Shown here piece after piece: positions 53,853-63,010 of a DNA stretch of 64,000 bases. The position numbers and the translations under genes are program-made. The notes under the pieces were generated by a model that was given only the letters and a program-made list of their open reading frames with translations, did no database searches and had not been told where the DNA came from. The stretch comes from a virus, in the IMG/VR virus record IMGVR_UViG_3300025131_009354, positions 1 to 64,000 of that record. One strand, 5' to 3'. Within the stretch, counting starts at the first letter, position 1. The number at the start of each line of letters is the position of its first letter.

Positions 53853-53919
53853 AAGCTGTTTAACAACTAATCTAAACTATTCTTTACTTCTTACTACTTT
53901 ATTCTAACTATAACAGCTT
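53853..53919 (+). other. G-free segment flanked by an 8-base inverted repeat
   Basis: AAGCTGTT 53853-53860 pairs with AACAGCTT 53912-53919. From 53859 to 53915 there is not one G in 57 bases, so the loop would be unstructured. It lies downstream of the promoter at 53819 and upstream of the tmRNA promoter. Could be a small RNA or a decoy leader. Confidence 0.45.
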
Positions 53920-53954
53920 AAAACTCTGCTAGCATATAAGTAAGAATAAATAAG

Positions 53955-53983
53955 TTGACAACTCTAGCGTATTGCTATATAGT
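53955..53983 (+). promoter_or_regulatory. tmRNA promoter TTGACA-N17-TATAGT
   Basis: TTGACA 53955-53960 and TATAGT 53978-53983, placing the start near 53990, just before the mature 5' end at 53995. Confidence 0.75.
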
Positions 53984-53994
53984 ACTATAGTAAT

Positions 53995-54318
53995 GGGGGT
54001 AACCGGTATCGATTGACGGGGAAGTAGAAAAGGTGCAAGGGTGAGGGAAGCGTGGCTCACTAAAAACGCTTAAACTTTTAATCGCAAACGACGATTTTAA
54101 CATGGAGATGGCAGCTTAAAAACCTGACCTCTCTTGAGGCGACGGCAGCCGATAAACAGAAAGCCGTATTTGAGAACCTTAAGGCTTTTGATTATCTCAG
54201 CCACAATAAGATGATCTAGTCAAGCGGGCTGTCCGACGAAAAAAACAGGCCTAACCTTGTGAATGACCTTTCTGTGAAACTGGACAAGACGGGAGTTCGA
54301 TTCTCCCTACCTCCACCA
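53995..54318 (+). ncRNA. ssrA: Transfer-messenger RNA (tmRNA)
   Basis: One-piece tmRNA of 324 bases. The tRNA-like ends pair (GGGGGTA with TACCTCC), the T-arm is GGGAG TTCGATT CTCCC and CCA is encoded. After the characteristic ATCGCAAACGACGA segment the tag frame starts at GCA 54084 and reads ANDDFNMEMAA, stop TAA 54117-54119. It would rescue stalled ribosomes and add this tag; the M-A-A end is a variant of the usual L-A-A that ClpXP and FtsH recognise. No SmpB gene is in the window, so it would use the host's. Confidence 0.95.
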
Positions 54319-54343
54319 GCCGCCCTCGGGCGGCTTTTTTTTT
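54319..54343 (+). terminator. tmRNA terminator
   Basis: GCCGCCC-TC-GGGCGGC followed by nine T, starting at the base after CCA. Confidence 0.95.
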
Positions 54344-54352
54344 GTGGGGAAT

Positions 54353-54361
54353 CTATTTATT
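54353..54361 (+). promoter_or_regulatory. CTATTTATT box
   Basis: CTATTTATT two bases before ATG 54364, which opens an eight-residue frame (MPLRLVVN) that ends on the TTG start of phoH (TTGA overlap). Confidence 0.4.
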
Positions 54362-54386
54362 ATATGCCTTTAAGATTGGTGGTAAA

Positions 54387-55694
54387 TTGACAAAAACTCT
54401 TATACTTGATACTAATGTTTATTTAACAGACGCACAGTCTCTTTTTTCTTTTGGCAGAAGTAACGTTGCAGTTCCAACTATTGTACTAGATGAGATTGAC
54501 CGGCACAAACACCGACAAGATACAGCAGGCTTAAATGCCAGGACAATGAATCGAGTGTTAGATAAGCTTCGCTCAAAAGGAAGTTTATTACATGGCGTTC
54601 CACTTGGCAGCGGAAAAGGTAAAGTCTTTGCCGCACAATATGATCCAAGATATATGCCCGCCGGCATGGATCAAGAAGACTCCGATAACAAAATAATTGC
54701 TGTTGCTCTTCGACTGAGAATAGAGGGCCACGATATCGCCGTGATCTCTCGTGATCTTAATATGCGAGTTAAATGTGACTCGTTCGGGATAGAGTGCTAT
54801 GATTATCAGCCTCAACAAGCAGTAAAATCTGTAGAAAACCTATATGACGGCTCTTCGGAGATTGTTGTACCTGATGAGTTGGTGGAGAATTTCTACAACG
54901 ATATAGAAGTCTTTCTGCCAGACCAGAAATCAAAATTGTTCCCAAATCACTATTTGGTGCTTAAATCAGAGAAAGATCCAAAGAAGACAGCGCTTTGTCG
55001 ATTCAAAAACTACGAAACACCTCTGCAAAAGATTTATACTTATCGAGACATCTGGGGACTTTCGGCGAAAAACAAAGAACAGAAATACGCCATGGATCTC
55101 CTTTTTGATAAAGACATTCAGATAATATCCTTGACAGGACAGGCAGGAACTGGTAAAACACTTATAGCAGCAGCTTGCGGACTAGAACAGGTCTTACATA
55201 ATACAAAAGCTAACGGCGGGTACGATAAATTGATAATCACAAGGCCAGTACAGCCCATGGGTCGAGATATTGGGTTTTTGCCCGGCACTCTAGAGGAGAA
55301 GATGTTGCCCTGGATAGCTCCTATACGTGATAACTTAGAATATCTTTTTGGGGACAAGACGGCACTTCAGATGCACATGGAACAAGGAATTGTAGAGATT
55401 GAGGCCATGACATATATTCGAGGCAGGTCGATCTCAAACGCCTTTATGATAGTTGACGAGGCACAAAACTTAACAACTCACGAATTAAAGACTATAATAA
55501 CTAGAGTGGGGCATGGTACTAAATTAGTCCTGACAGGCGATATTCAACAGATTGATAATTCATATGTTGATGCTGTCTCGAATGGGTTGACTCACGCTGT
55601 AGAGAAATTTAAGGAATATAGCATTTCTGGGCATGTGACGCTATATAAGGGAGAGAGATCAAAATTGGCAACTTTAGCGGCTGAAATCCTGTGA
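54387..55694 (+). CDS. phoH: PIN-domain PhoH-family protein
   Basis: TTG 54387 with GGTGG upstream, coupled to a tiny frame; GTG 54342 falls in the tmRNA terminator. 435 residues. N-terminal PIN nuclease domain: LDTNVYL with Asp8, LDEIDRH with Glu36, DSDNKIIA and VISRDLN, the four-acid PIN site. C-terminal PhoH ATPase: Walker A GQAGTGKT 251-258, GRDIGFLPGTLEEKM, Walker B FMIVDEAQN, LTGDIQQID. PhoH2-type proteins are RNA helicase-nucleases; phoH is common in marine phages. Confidence 0.93.
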   Translation: MTKTLILDTNVYLTDAQSLFSFGRSNVAVPTIVLDEIDRHKHRQDTAGLNARTMNRVLDKLRSKGSLLHGVPLGSGKGKVFAAQYDPRYMPAGMDQEDSDNKIIAVALRLRIEGHDIAVISRDLNMRVKCDSFGIECYDYQPQQAVKSVENLYDGSSEIVVPDELVENFYNDIEVFLPDQKSKLFPNHYLVLKSEKDPKKTALCRFKNYETPLQKIYTYRDIWGLSAKNKEQKYAMDLLFDKDIQIISLTGQAGTGKTLIAAACGLEQVLHNTKANGGYDKLIITRPVQPMGRDIGFLPGTLEEKMLPWIAPIRDNLEYLFGDKTALQMHMEQGIVEIEAMTYIRGRSISNAFMIVDEAQNLTTHELKTIITRVGHGTKLVLTGDIQQIDNSYVDAVSNGLTHAVEKFKEYSISGHVTLYKGERSKLATLAAEIL

Positions 55695-56359
55695 TAACTT
55701 ATATTACTGAAAAAGTAGAAAATACTACTCGATATTTTAAATTTGGAAGCATTGAGGTTGAAGAGTTGGAACCTCCACCAGAGAACGTTAGCCTAGATGC
55801 AGTATTTAAGGCTGTCGAGAATCATTTTCCATCACACTATTTCACAGGCTTGAAAAGTGTTAAAATTGGCAATTTTATTGACCTTCGGGACAAGAATTTC
55901 ACTGCCCTTTACGACGATGGAATATTCTATATTAATCACGACCAAGCTGATTCTAAAAGCATTCTAGATGATGTAGTTCATGAGTTTGCTCATCATTTAG
56001 AAGCAGTATACACAGATTTGATCTATGGAGATAAGTCAATTGTTCGCGAATTCATTGGAAAAAGGACTAGCCTAAAATTTGAACTTCATAGCGAAGGGTA
56101 CTGGTTGAAGGATTATAATTTCGATAATCTAAGGTATGACGAAAAATTTGATGAGTTCCTATACAAGCGTCTCGGGAAGTCAATGCTCCGGATGGTCACG
56201 ACGGGATTATTCATAAGACCTTATGCGTCGGTCTCTTTAAGGGAGTATTTTGCTACTGGATTTGAAGCTTACTATTTAGGGAAGCGCGACACCCTAGAAA
56301 AAATTAGCCCAATGCTATATGATAAGATTAATGAACTTCATCATCAGAGAAATTTTTAA
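55691..56359 (+). CDS. Putative zinc metallopeptidase
   Basis: GTG 55691 overlaps the phoH stop (GTGA). 222 residues with VVHEFAHHLE (His97, Glu98, His101) and a downstream Glu in REYFATGFEAYYLG, fitting a gluzincin HExxH...E site. Spacer proteins of this kind occur in T4-like phages. Substrate unknown; it could be a host-protein protease. Confidence 0.7.
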   Translation: MITYITEKVENTTRYFKFGSIEVEELEPPPENVSLDAVFKAVENHFPSHYFTGLKSVKIGNFIDLRDKNFTALYDDGIFYINHDQADSKSILDDVVHEFAHHLEAVYTDLIYGDKSIVREFIGKRTSLKFELHSEGYWLKDYNFDNLRYDEKFDEFLYKRLGKSMLRMVTTGLFIRPYASVSLREYFATGFEAYYLGKRDTLEKISPMLYDKINELHHQRNF

Positions 56360-56374
56360 GAAAGCAGGTTACAA

Positions 56375-57214
56375 TTGGCAGGTAAACACATCTCTTATTC
56401 TGAGTGGCGGAACTGGCATGTTTGCCCTCACTACCATAAACTCACTTACATTGATAAAGTAACTCAGTTCCAGGGCAATATTTTTACAGCCTTTGGCAAA
56501 GCTCTTCACACTGTTTGTGAGTTTACTTTGACTTCCCCCGAAAAGTACAGACAAACCGGCGCTATTGAGGCGCTAGTTAAAGAGCAGTTCTTGAAAGAAT
56601 TGAAGGCTCTGCCCGAGAGTGAGCAGCAAAGAGCTAAACGTGATTTCAAACTCAAAGAGTGGCTTGTAAGTGGAATAGAAATCATTCCTGACCTTTACCG
56701 TTGCCTGACCGACAAGTTCGGCAAGCTGGGTGAGGACTGGGAAGTACTCAGGGCAGAAGAGCAACTCTATGTGCCCATCACCGAATTCACGGAAGCAGAA
56801 AAAAACTTCAAAGGCTTTATCGACCTTGTGGTTTATTCCAAAAAGGATGAAAAGGTTCACCTGATTGATTGGAAGACCTGCTCGTGGGGATGGAAGCGTG
56901 AAAAGAAGAGCGACAAAATCCTCGCTTACCAGCTTGTCTTCTATAAGCATTTTTATGTTCAGAAATATGAAGTAGACCCAAAAGATGTGGATTGTCACTT
57001 CGTTTTGCTGAAGCGGACAGCCAAGGCCGGAAAGAAGGCAGAGTTTGTGCGTGTAACGGCAGCTAAAAAAAGAACAACTGACGCCCTTAACGCCTTGACA
57101 AAAGCATTGCATAATATCAATAAACAGAACTATATTAAGAACCGGGCAGCTTGTACAAATTGTAAAGACCGCTTTGGAACTTGTGAGTTTTACCAAACGG
57201 AACATTGTCCATAG
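56375..57214 (+). CDS. RecB-type PD-(D/E)XK nuclease
   Basis: TTG 56375 after AGCAGG. 279 residues. SYSEWRNWHVCPHYHKL near the N-terminus, FGKALHTVCE (GxAxH), FKGFIDLVVYS and HLIDWKTCSWGWK (Asp, then D-x-K), and AYQLVFY, the RecB/Cas4 order. Cys17 plus C-terminal CTNC, C and C (ending CEFYQTEHCP) could bind an Fe-S cluster as in Cas4 and AddB. Probably a 5' or 3' DNA exonuclease for replication or recombination. Confidence 0.88.
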   Translation: MAGKHISYSEWRNWHVCPHYHKLTYIDKVTQFQGNIFTAFGKALHTVCEFTLTSPEKYRQTGAIEALVKEQFLKELKALPESEQQRAKRDFKLKEWLVSGIEIIPDLYRCLTDKFGKLGEDWEVLRAEEQLYVPITEFTEAEKNFKGFIDLVVYSKKDEKVHLIDWKTCSWGWKREKKSDKILAYQLVFYKHFYVQKYEVDPKDVDCHFVLLKRTAKAGKKAEFVRVTAAKKRTTDALNALTKALHNINKQNYIKNRAACTNCKDRFGTCEFYQTEHCP

Positions 57215-57226
57215 GAGGATATTCTT

Positions 57227-58501
57227 TTGACAGAGAAAAAGAAGATAAAAATATTAACACTGAGCGACCACCCCTTGTTGCCTTCTGGTGTCGGCACTCA
57301 GACAAAATATATAATACAAGCATTATTGGATAGTGGAAAATTCTCTGTCCTTTCTCTAGGTGCAGCCGTAAAACATAAAGATTATACTCCTGTACGTGTC
57401 CAGGGCTATGAGGAAGATTGGCAAATCATTCCAGTTGATGGTTATGGTACACAAGAGCAAATTAGAGTACTCTTGGCACAATATGAACCAGATATACTTT
57501 ATTTCATGACCGACCCTAGATTCTATCATTGGCTATGGGGAATGGAACATGAAATCAGACATGCTGTTCCTATGATTTATTACCATGTATGGGATAATAG
57601 GCCTTATCCGGTTTACAACAAATCTTTCTATGATTCTAACGATATGATCGCCACTATTTCGAAGGTGACGAGTGATATTGTCCAGACAGTCTCCCCAGAT
57701 GTTAAAGAGCAGTATATTCCTCATGCTGTTGACACAACTATTTTTCGCCCAGCCGAAACGCCGGAAGAAATTAAAAAGTGTGTAGAAATAAGAGATGCTG
57801 TCCCTCATATGAATGAGGATAAGTTTATAGTATTTTGGAATAACCGAAACGCCCGCCGCAAACAGAGTGGCACGTTACTGTTCTGGTGGAAAACCTTCTT
57901 GGATAAAGTAGGGCATGATAAGGCTACCTTAATTATGCATACTGATATCCGAGATGAACATGGGCAGCCTTTGGACTATATCCTAGAACATTTGGGACTA
58001 AACAAAGGACAGGTTGTATTTTCTGTTCAGAAGATGCCGGCTGAAGAATTGTGTAACTTCTACAGATGGGCAGATTGTACGGTAAACATTGCTGACGCAG
58101 AAGGGTTTGGATTGGCAACTCTAGAGTCTCTTGCTTGTGCAACTCCAATCATCGTGTCAATGACTGGTGGCTTACAGGAGCAAGTAACAGACGGAGAAGA
58201 GTGGTTTGGCGTCGGACTTGAGCCAACTTCTAAGTCACTAATAGGTTCTCTAAACGTGCCATTTATTTATGAGGATAGGGTCAGCGAAGAGTCTTTTGTC
58301 AATGCTTTGGAAAAGATATACAACATGACGCCCGAAGATCGAACAGCCCTAGGACAAAAAGGTCGGGAACATGTAATGAAGAATTATAATTTCGAAAACT
58401 TCAAAGAAACTTGGGTTAGAACAATGTTAGAACTCCATGAAAGTTGTGGATCTTGGGAGAATAGAAAAAATTATCAATCTTGGGAGTTAAACACAGTATG
58501 A
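57227..58501 (+). CDS. GT4-type glycosyltransferase
   Basis: TTG 57227 with AGGAGG. 424 residues: Gly-rich start LPSGVGTQTKYIIQAL and donor-binding DAEGFGLATLESLACATPII in a GT-B fold. It transfers a sugar from a nucleotide donor. Overlaps the next GT by four bases and opens the glycan cassette. Confidence 0.88.
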   Translation: MTEKKKIKILTLSDHPLLPSGVGTQTKYIIQALLDSGKFSVLSLGAAVKHKDYTPVRVQGYEEDWQIIPVDGYGTQEQIRVLLAQYEPDILYFMTDPRFYHWLWGMEHEIRHAVPMIYYHVWDNRPYPVYNKSFYDSNDMIATISKVTSDIVQTVSPDVKEQYIPHAVDTTIFRPAETPEEIKKCVEIRDAVPHMNEDKFIVFWNNRNARRKQSGTLLFWWKTFLDKVGHDKATLIMHTDIRDEHGQPLDYILEHLGLNKGQVVFSVQKMPAEELCNFYRWADCTVNIADAEGFGLATLESLACATPIIVSMTGGLQEQVTDGEEWFGVGLEPTSKSLIGSLNVPFIYEDRVSEESFVNALEKIYNMTPEDRTALGQKGREHVMKNYNFENFKETWVRTMLELHESCGSWENRKNYQSWELNTV

Positions 58502-59802
58502 GCAACAAGGTTAAAAAAGTATTATTAGTCGGCCCAATCCTGTCGAATAGTGGGTATGGTGAGCATGCCAGGTGTGTTTTGCGTTCTCTTATCAGGAACA
58601 TAGAGAAGTTTGATATTTATATAGCACCAACATCCTGGGGCGCAACGTCTACAGACACCAGGGACACACCCGAAAACAAATTCATCATTAATTGCATCAA
58701 GAGGACACAACAGTATAAGGAAGGTAAATATGACATTTCCCTCCAGGTTGCTCTTCCTAATGAGTGGAAGAAAATAGCTCCAATAAATATAGGCATCACA
58801 GCGGCGGTTGAAACAGATAGGTGTAACCCAGAATGGATCCGCAATTGTAATGAGATGGATAAGGTTATTACGATATCTGAGCATGCTAGTACATCCCTCA
58901 CTAAGCACGCTTACCCACTACAGGATAAACAAGGGAACCATGTTGGAACCCTTAGTTGTGAGAATAATCCCAAGGTGATAGGGTACCCGGTCAAGGAATA
59001 TATTCCTGATGATTTCTCTAAAAATTTAAATATCTCAGAGAAATGTTTCTTATCTGTTGCTCAGTTCGCTCCACGAAAAAATGTTGAGGCTCTTATCCGA
59101 TCTTTTGTGGAAGAATTTAAGGAAGAAGAAGTTGGACTAGTGTTAAAGGCAAATATGGTAACAGACTCAATTATTGACCGTCGAAACACCAGCCAACTAA
59201 TTGGGCAAATGCTTAAAGCGATAGACCCAAAGGATAAACGCAAATGTAAGATTCATCTATTACACGGACGCCTAACCGAGGACGAGCTTCATTCATTGTA
59301 TAGCGATCCTAGAATATTCGGATATGTAACGACTACTCATGGAGAGGGTTTTGGACTCCCGGTATTTGAAGCAGTATATTCAGGGCTTCCGGTAATAGCA
59401 CCAACTTGGTCTGGGTATTTGGATTTTTTAAAGGCCCCGGTAGTAAACGAGACATCCGGAAAGGTAAGGTCAAAAAACCTATTCCTTAAAACTCGTTTTG
59501 AGCTAAAGCCGGTAGATCCCCGTGCAATTATGCAAGGAATTATCATAGAAGGGTCACAATGGGCATATATCGATGAAAAGCATTTTAAGAAAAATATGAG
59601 ATCGTTATTAGAATCTCCTACATCTTATAGAAATGATGCAAAGATATTACAAGAACACATAAGAAATAAGTTTTCGGAAGAAAAAATATACTCTAAATTC
59701 TTAAATGAGATATTGGATTCCCTTGGCAGCCATCCCGATTTAGCTCCGAAACCGGGGTTAGACGAGGATGACTTTGCTTTATTTAAGACACAAAATCTCT
59801 GA
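58498..59802 (+). CDS. GT4-type glycosyltransferase
   Basis: ATG 58498 (ATGA overlap). 434 residues: LSNSGYGEHARCVLRSL, LSVAQFAPRKNVEALIRSF, and THGEGFGLPVFEAVYSGLPVI, the E-x7-E motif of retaining GT-B enzymes. Second enzyme of the cassette. Confidence 0.88.
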   Translation: MSNKVKKVLLVGPILSNSGYGEHARCVLRSLIRNIEKFDIYIAPTSWGATSTDTRDTPENKFIINCIKRTQQYKEGKYDISLQVALPNEWKKIAPINIGITAAVETDRCNPEWIRNCNEMDKVITISEHASTSLTKHAYPLQDKQGNHVGTLSCENNPKVIGYPVKEYIPDDFSKNLNISEKCFLSVAQFAPRKNVEALIRSFVEEFKEEEVGLVLKANMVTDSIIDRRNTSQLIGQMLKAIDPKDKRKCKIHLLHGRLTEDELHSLYSDPRIFGYVTTTHGEGFGLPVFEAVYSGLPVIAPTWSGYLDFLKAPVVNETSGKVRSKNLFLKTRFELKPVDPRAIMQGIIIEGSQWAYIDEKHFKKNMRSLLESPTSYRNDAKILQEHIRNKFSEEKIYSKFLNEILDSLGSHPDLAPKPGLDEDDFALFKTQNL

Positions 59803-60656
59803 TGAAGAAAAAATTAATCCTTCAACCCGGCAAAATGGGGGATATAGTTATCACCACTCCGATCGCACAATATTATGCGGATCAAGGATACGAGGTAGTG
59901 TGGCCCGTATTTGATAACTATATAGATTATTTTAAACAGTTCCCAGACATCAAGACATTCTCCTTGGGGGTGTCGATGAATCCTTATGTTTATTACACAA
60001 ATACACGCATCGATGCAAATAACCCAGATGTGTTTATAATGGCGGGGGTTGAATTCTTTCGAAAGTTGGCGGCGTGGTTGACCAAGCAACCCGACCAAGA
60101 AGAATACGAGGTTTTAGATTTTTGTTTTACATTTCCAGGACATCGTAATGACATAAATAATCAAATGACCCAGATTTTCTCAAAAAGAAATAGAAACTGG
60201 ATTGACTTAAAATATTTTCTCGCCAATGTTCCTCTGCAAGAGAGGTGGAATTATAGCTGGACCCGCGACTTAGAAAAAGAACAGAAGCTCTATAATTTTA
60301 TCACTTCTTACGCTAAAGAAAAGTATGGATCCGAAAAATATTCCATAGTACACCAGTATAAGAATGGAAAAAAACTCCCAGAAGTGGAAGTATCCAATCC
60401 AATCAATTTCTCTTATATTAAAGGTTACGAAATATATGACTGGACGATGGTGTTAGAAAATGCCCAAGCTATTATGTGTGTAGATTCGTGCTTGGCTAAT
60501 TATGTGGAAGTTATACCATCTCTGAAAAAGGTAACTAAACATTACCTTGGAAGCGAAGAGCCTCACTTCCACCCCTACATGAGAAACATCTTAATTAACA
60601 ACTGGATAAACCACTCGGAGTCTGATGTGGCGTATAACGAATTTTCTCTGGACTAA
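59802..60656 (+). CDS. GT9-like (heptosyltransferase-type) glycosyltransferase
   Basis: 284 residues. KKLILQPGKMGDIVITTPIA is the GDhhhxTP start of the ADP-heptose transferase family, and IMCVDSCLANYVEVIP matches its C-terminal donor region (DSGxxH with His replaced by Asn). Shares the last base of the previous gene's stop. The following HldE-type genes could supply its heptose donor. Confidence 0.8.
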   Translation: MKKKLILQPGKMGDIVITTPIAQYYADQGYEVVWPVFDNYIDYFKQFPDIKTFSLGVSMNPYVYYTNTRIDANNPDVFIMAGVEFFRKLAAWLTKQPDQEEYEVLDFCFTFPGHRNDINNQMTQIFSKRNRNWIDLKYFLANVPLQERWNYSWTRDLEKEQKLYNFITSYAKEKYGSEKYSIVHQYKNGKKLPEVEVSNPINFSYIKGYEIYDWTMVLENAQAIMCVDSCLANYVEVIPSLKKVTKHYLGSEEPHFHPYMRNILINNWINHSESDVAYNEFSLD

Positions 60657-60659
60657 GAA

Positions 60660-61058
60660 GTGTTAACAGGATTCACTAACGGATGTTTTGACATTATACA
60701 TGTTGGCCACCTAAGATTAATAAGTTCTCTTACTGAGAGAGTAGATCATCTAGTGGTTGGTATCGATAGTGATCGAATGGTGAGATCTTCCAAGGGTAAT
60801 GACCGACCCTATAATAACCAAGAGGATAGAAAATTTTTCCTTGAGAATATTAAAGGCGTGGCGGAAGTTTTTATCTTTGATTCTCACGACGAATTAAGAT
60901 CCCGGTTAGAGAACTTAAACCCGGATCATATGGTGGTAGGGTCAGATTACAGACACAAAGAGGTGATCGGATCAGAACACGCAAAAACTTTATCTTTTTT
61001 TGAGGTTATAGATGGATATTCAAGCACTGAAATCTTACAATATACTTCTTCTGGGTGA
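60660..61058 (+). CDS. HldE C-domain-like cytidylyl/adenylyltransferase
   Basis: GTG 60660. 132 residues: TGFTNGCFDIIHVGHLRLIS carries the HxGH motif, then VVGIDSDRMVR and EVIDGYSSTEIL (Ile-Ser-SST-like end), as in the adenylyltransferase half of HldE/RfaE. Overlaps the kinase gene by 47 bases. Together they would make ADP-heptose or a similar NDP-sugar. Confidence 0.85.
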   Translation: MLTGFTNGCFDIIHVGHLRLISSLTERVDHLVVGIDSDRMVRSSKGNDRPYNNQEDRKFFLENIKGVAEVFIFDSHDELRSRLENLNPDHMVVGSDYRHKEVIGSEHAKTLSFFEVIDGYSSTEILQYTSSG

Positions 61059-61806
61059 TAGTTGCACAGACATGTATCATTATGGGGTGTGTGAGCGTCT
61101 GAGTCAAGAAGCGCCAGTTCCCGTCTTTAAGTTGATTTCGACGGAACACAAACCCGGCATGGCATCAAATGTAGAAAAAAATATTCTGGCATTCAACAAT
61201 AAGGTAACTCTAGTATCTAATGACCCTTCTTTAATAACAAAAGAGAGGTTCATCGATAATAAATTCAACCAGCAACTTTTGAGAATAGATAAAGGCGAGG
61301 GAGCTTCACTCCAGCCATTATCCAAAATCCCTAACAACATAGAAGACTATGACTGTGTAATTATCTCTGATTATAATAAGGGGTTTCTTAGGCACGAAGA
61401 GTGCTTAAAGATATCTTCTCTGTGTGCGCGACATAAAATCCCTTTCTTTGTTGATAGTAAAAAGCAAGATTTATCATGTTTTGAGGGTGCTATTTTGAAG
61501 ATAAATAAAAAAGAAGCTGAACAGGTGGTAAAATATCCTATAAACTATGATATAATTATTACATTGGGTGGCTCTGGTGCCCAATGGTTGGACAACTGTA
61601 TACCTTCGATCGCGACTGAAGTGTTTGATGTTTGCGGCGCAGGAGATACTTTTTTTGCATCTTTGGTAGAGGAATTTTTGAATACAAAAGATATGATAAA
61701 ATCTATACAATATGCCAACCGGTGCGCGTCCATAACTGTATCAAAAATTGGAGCCCACGCTCTGACTGCCGAAGAGGTCTGTGAAGTAAATGAAATTAAA
61801 GTCTAA
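61012..61806 (+). CDS. HldE N-domain-like PfkB sugar kinase
   Basis: 264 residues. ERLSQEAPVPVFKLI matches the HldE kinase ERISPEAPVPV signature, KPGMASNVEKNI the substrate region, and DVCGAGDTFFASL the PfkB GAGD active site with catalytic Asp. Phosphorylates a heptose-7-phosphate-like sugar at C1. Separate from the transferase domain, and in the reverse order of E. coli HldE. Confidence 0.85.
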   Translation: MDIQALKSYNILLLGDSCTDMYHYGVCERLSQEAPVPVFKLISTEHKPGMASNVEKNILAFNNKVTLVSNDPSLITKERFIDNKFNQQLLRIDKGEGASLQPLSKIPNNIEDYDCVIISDYNKGFLRHEECLKISSLCARHKIPFFVDSKKQDLSCFEGAILKINKKEAEQVVKYPINYDIIITLGGSGAQWLDNCIPSIATEVFDVCGAGDTFFASLVEEFLNTKDMIKSIQYANRCASITVSKIGAHALTAEEVCEVNEIKV

Positions 61807-62560
61807 AATCGCATCTGCAAGTTCAATCGAGGAAAAGATCCTCTGCCTACAGGACTCCTATAAGGGGAGAGATTGTTATATCTTGACTTGCGGTCAATCA
61901 TTGAACGAGTATTCTAAAAAGGAACTTGATGATCTTTTGGCAGACGAATTAGTCCTCAGTGTGAAACAGGCATACAACCGGCACCCCGAGATTAGTGATT
62001 TTCACTTTTTTAATTGTTGTAATCTTCCTGTAGGAGAGGATAAATTCATACATTACGACTATAAAGATTCCGATACTATTTCTATAACTTCTAGTAATTA
62101 TTCTCCCGCTCTTCGGTGGTCTCCGTATCAAGAACATGATATTTTCCTAAAAGTCCCGATCCGAACGGAGAAAAACAATGAGTTTATTTGCCGCACTAAG
62201 AACTTTGATAAGTTTCTCCTAAGCAACGGACACCAAAGACCATCAGGGCCAGGGATCATGCTAGAGACAGTCATATATACAGCAGTTCATCTTGGGGTAA
62301 AGAACATATATGCCCTTGGTTGGGACTTGAGCGCCAAGAACATCACCAAGGTTGACGAATATAACCACTTTTTTGGTTCAACATTGGATTTGTTGAACCG
62401 GGGAGACATGTTAGATTGGGAGATAGGGGAAACAAGATCCGCATCAAAAGAGTTGTATTATTGGCTACAGTCCAAGGGAATATCTTTACATCTTGTTTCA
62501 TCTCAAAGTTCTCTATATGAAAACATACCCCGTGTTAGATTAGAGGATATCCAACAATGA
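61790..62560 (+). CDS. GT42-like (sialyltransferase/DUF115-type) protein
   Basis: 256 residues. YILTCGQSLNEYSKKEL is the G-x-S-L CMP-binding start; LVLSVKQAYNRHPEIS, then PSGPGIMLETVIYTAVHLGV and NIYALGWDLSAKN follow the GT42/MAF order (SG-x-x-x-L-x-x-A-x-x-L-G-x-x-x-I-Y-L-x-G-D). With neuB downstream, a nonulosonic-acid transferase is plausible. Confidence 0.6.
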   Translation: MKLKSKIASASSIEEKILCLQDSYKGRDCYILTCGQSLNEYSKKELDDLLADELVLSVKQAYNRHPEISDFHFFNCCNLPVGEDKFIHYDYKDSDTISITSSNYSPALRWSPYQEHDIFLKVPIRTEKNNEFICRTKNFDKFLLSNGHQRPSGPGIMLETVIYTAVHLGVKNIYALGWDLSAKNITKVDEYNHFFGSTLDLLNRGDMLDWEIGETRSASKELYYWLQSKGISLHLVSSQSSLYENIPRVRLEDIQQ

Positions 62561-62922
62561 AGAAGCCTGATACCTCATTAGTTAATTTTGTCCCAAAGGG
62601 GTGGGGATTCGAAAAATGGATCGCCAACTCAGAAGAATATTGTGGAAAGCTTCTATATTTCGTAAAAGGAAAACAATGCTCTTGGCACTATCACAAGCTT
62701 AAAGATGAGGTCTTTTATATACAATCTGGACGAGTTCTAGTAAAATATGGTGAGTCCGATGATATTAAAGAGTCCAACGAGCTTATTTTATCAAAGGGTG
62801 AGAGGTTCCACGTAACACGAGGACTTCGCCATCGCATTATTGCTCTTGAGGATACTGAGTTATATGAATTTTCAACACAGCATTTTGATAGTGATAGCTA
62901 TCGCCTAGCGAAAGGAGATTGA
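62557..62922 (+). CDS. Cupin (sugar-isomerase type)
   Basis: 121 residues, ATGA overlap. GWGFEKWIAN, QCSWHYHKLKDEVFYIQSGR (metal-binding H-x-H...E) and RHRIIAL (third His) as in mannose-6-phosphate isomerase type II or sugar-nucleotide cupins. Likely isomerises or epimerises a sugar of the cassette. Confidence 0.8.
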   Translation: MKKPDTSLVNFVPKGWGFEKWIANSEEYCGKLLYFVKGKQCSWHYHKLKDEVFYIQSGRVLVKYGESDDIKESNELILSKGERFHVTRGLRHRIIALEDTELYEFSTQHFDSDSYRLAKGD

Positions 62923-63010
62923 TTATTAACTATACAATTCTCTGTGGCATAGTGTATACTGTTCCTGAGAGAAAATTATTTACCTCAATGTAACAATGTA
63001 AGGATGTACA

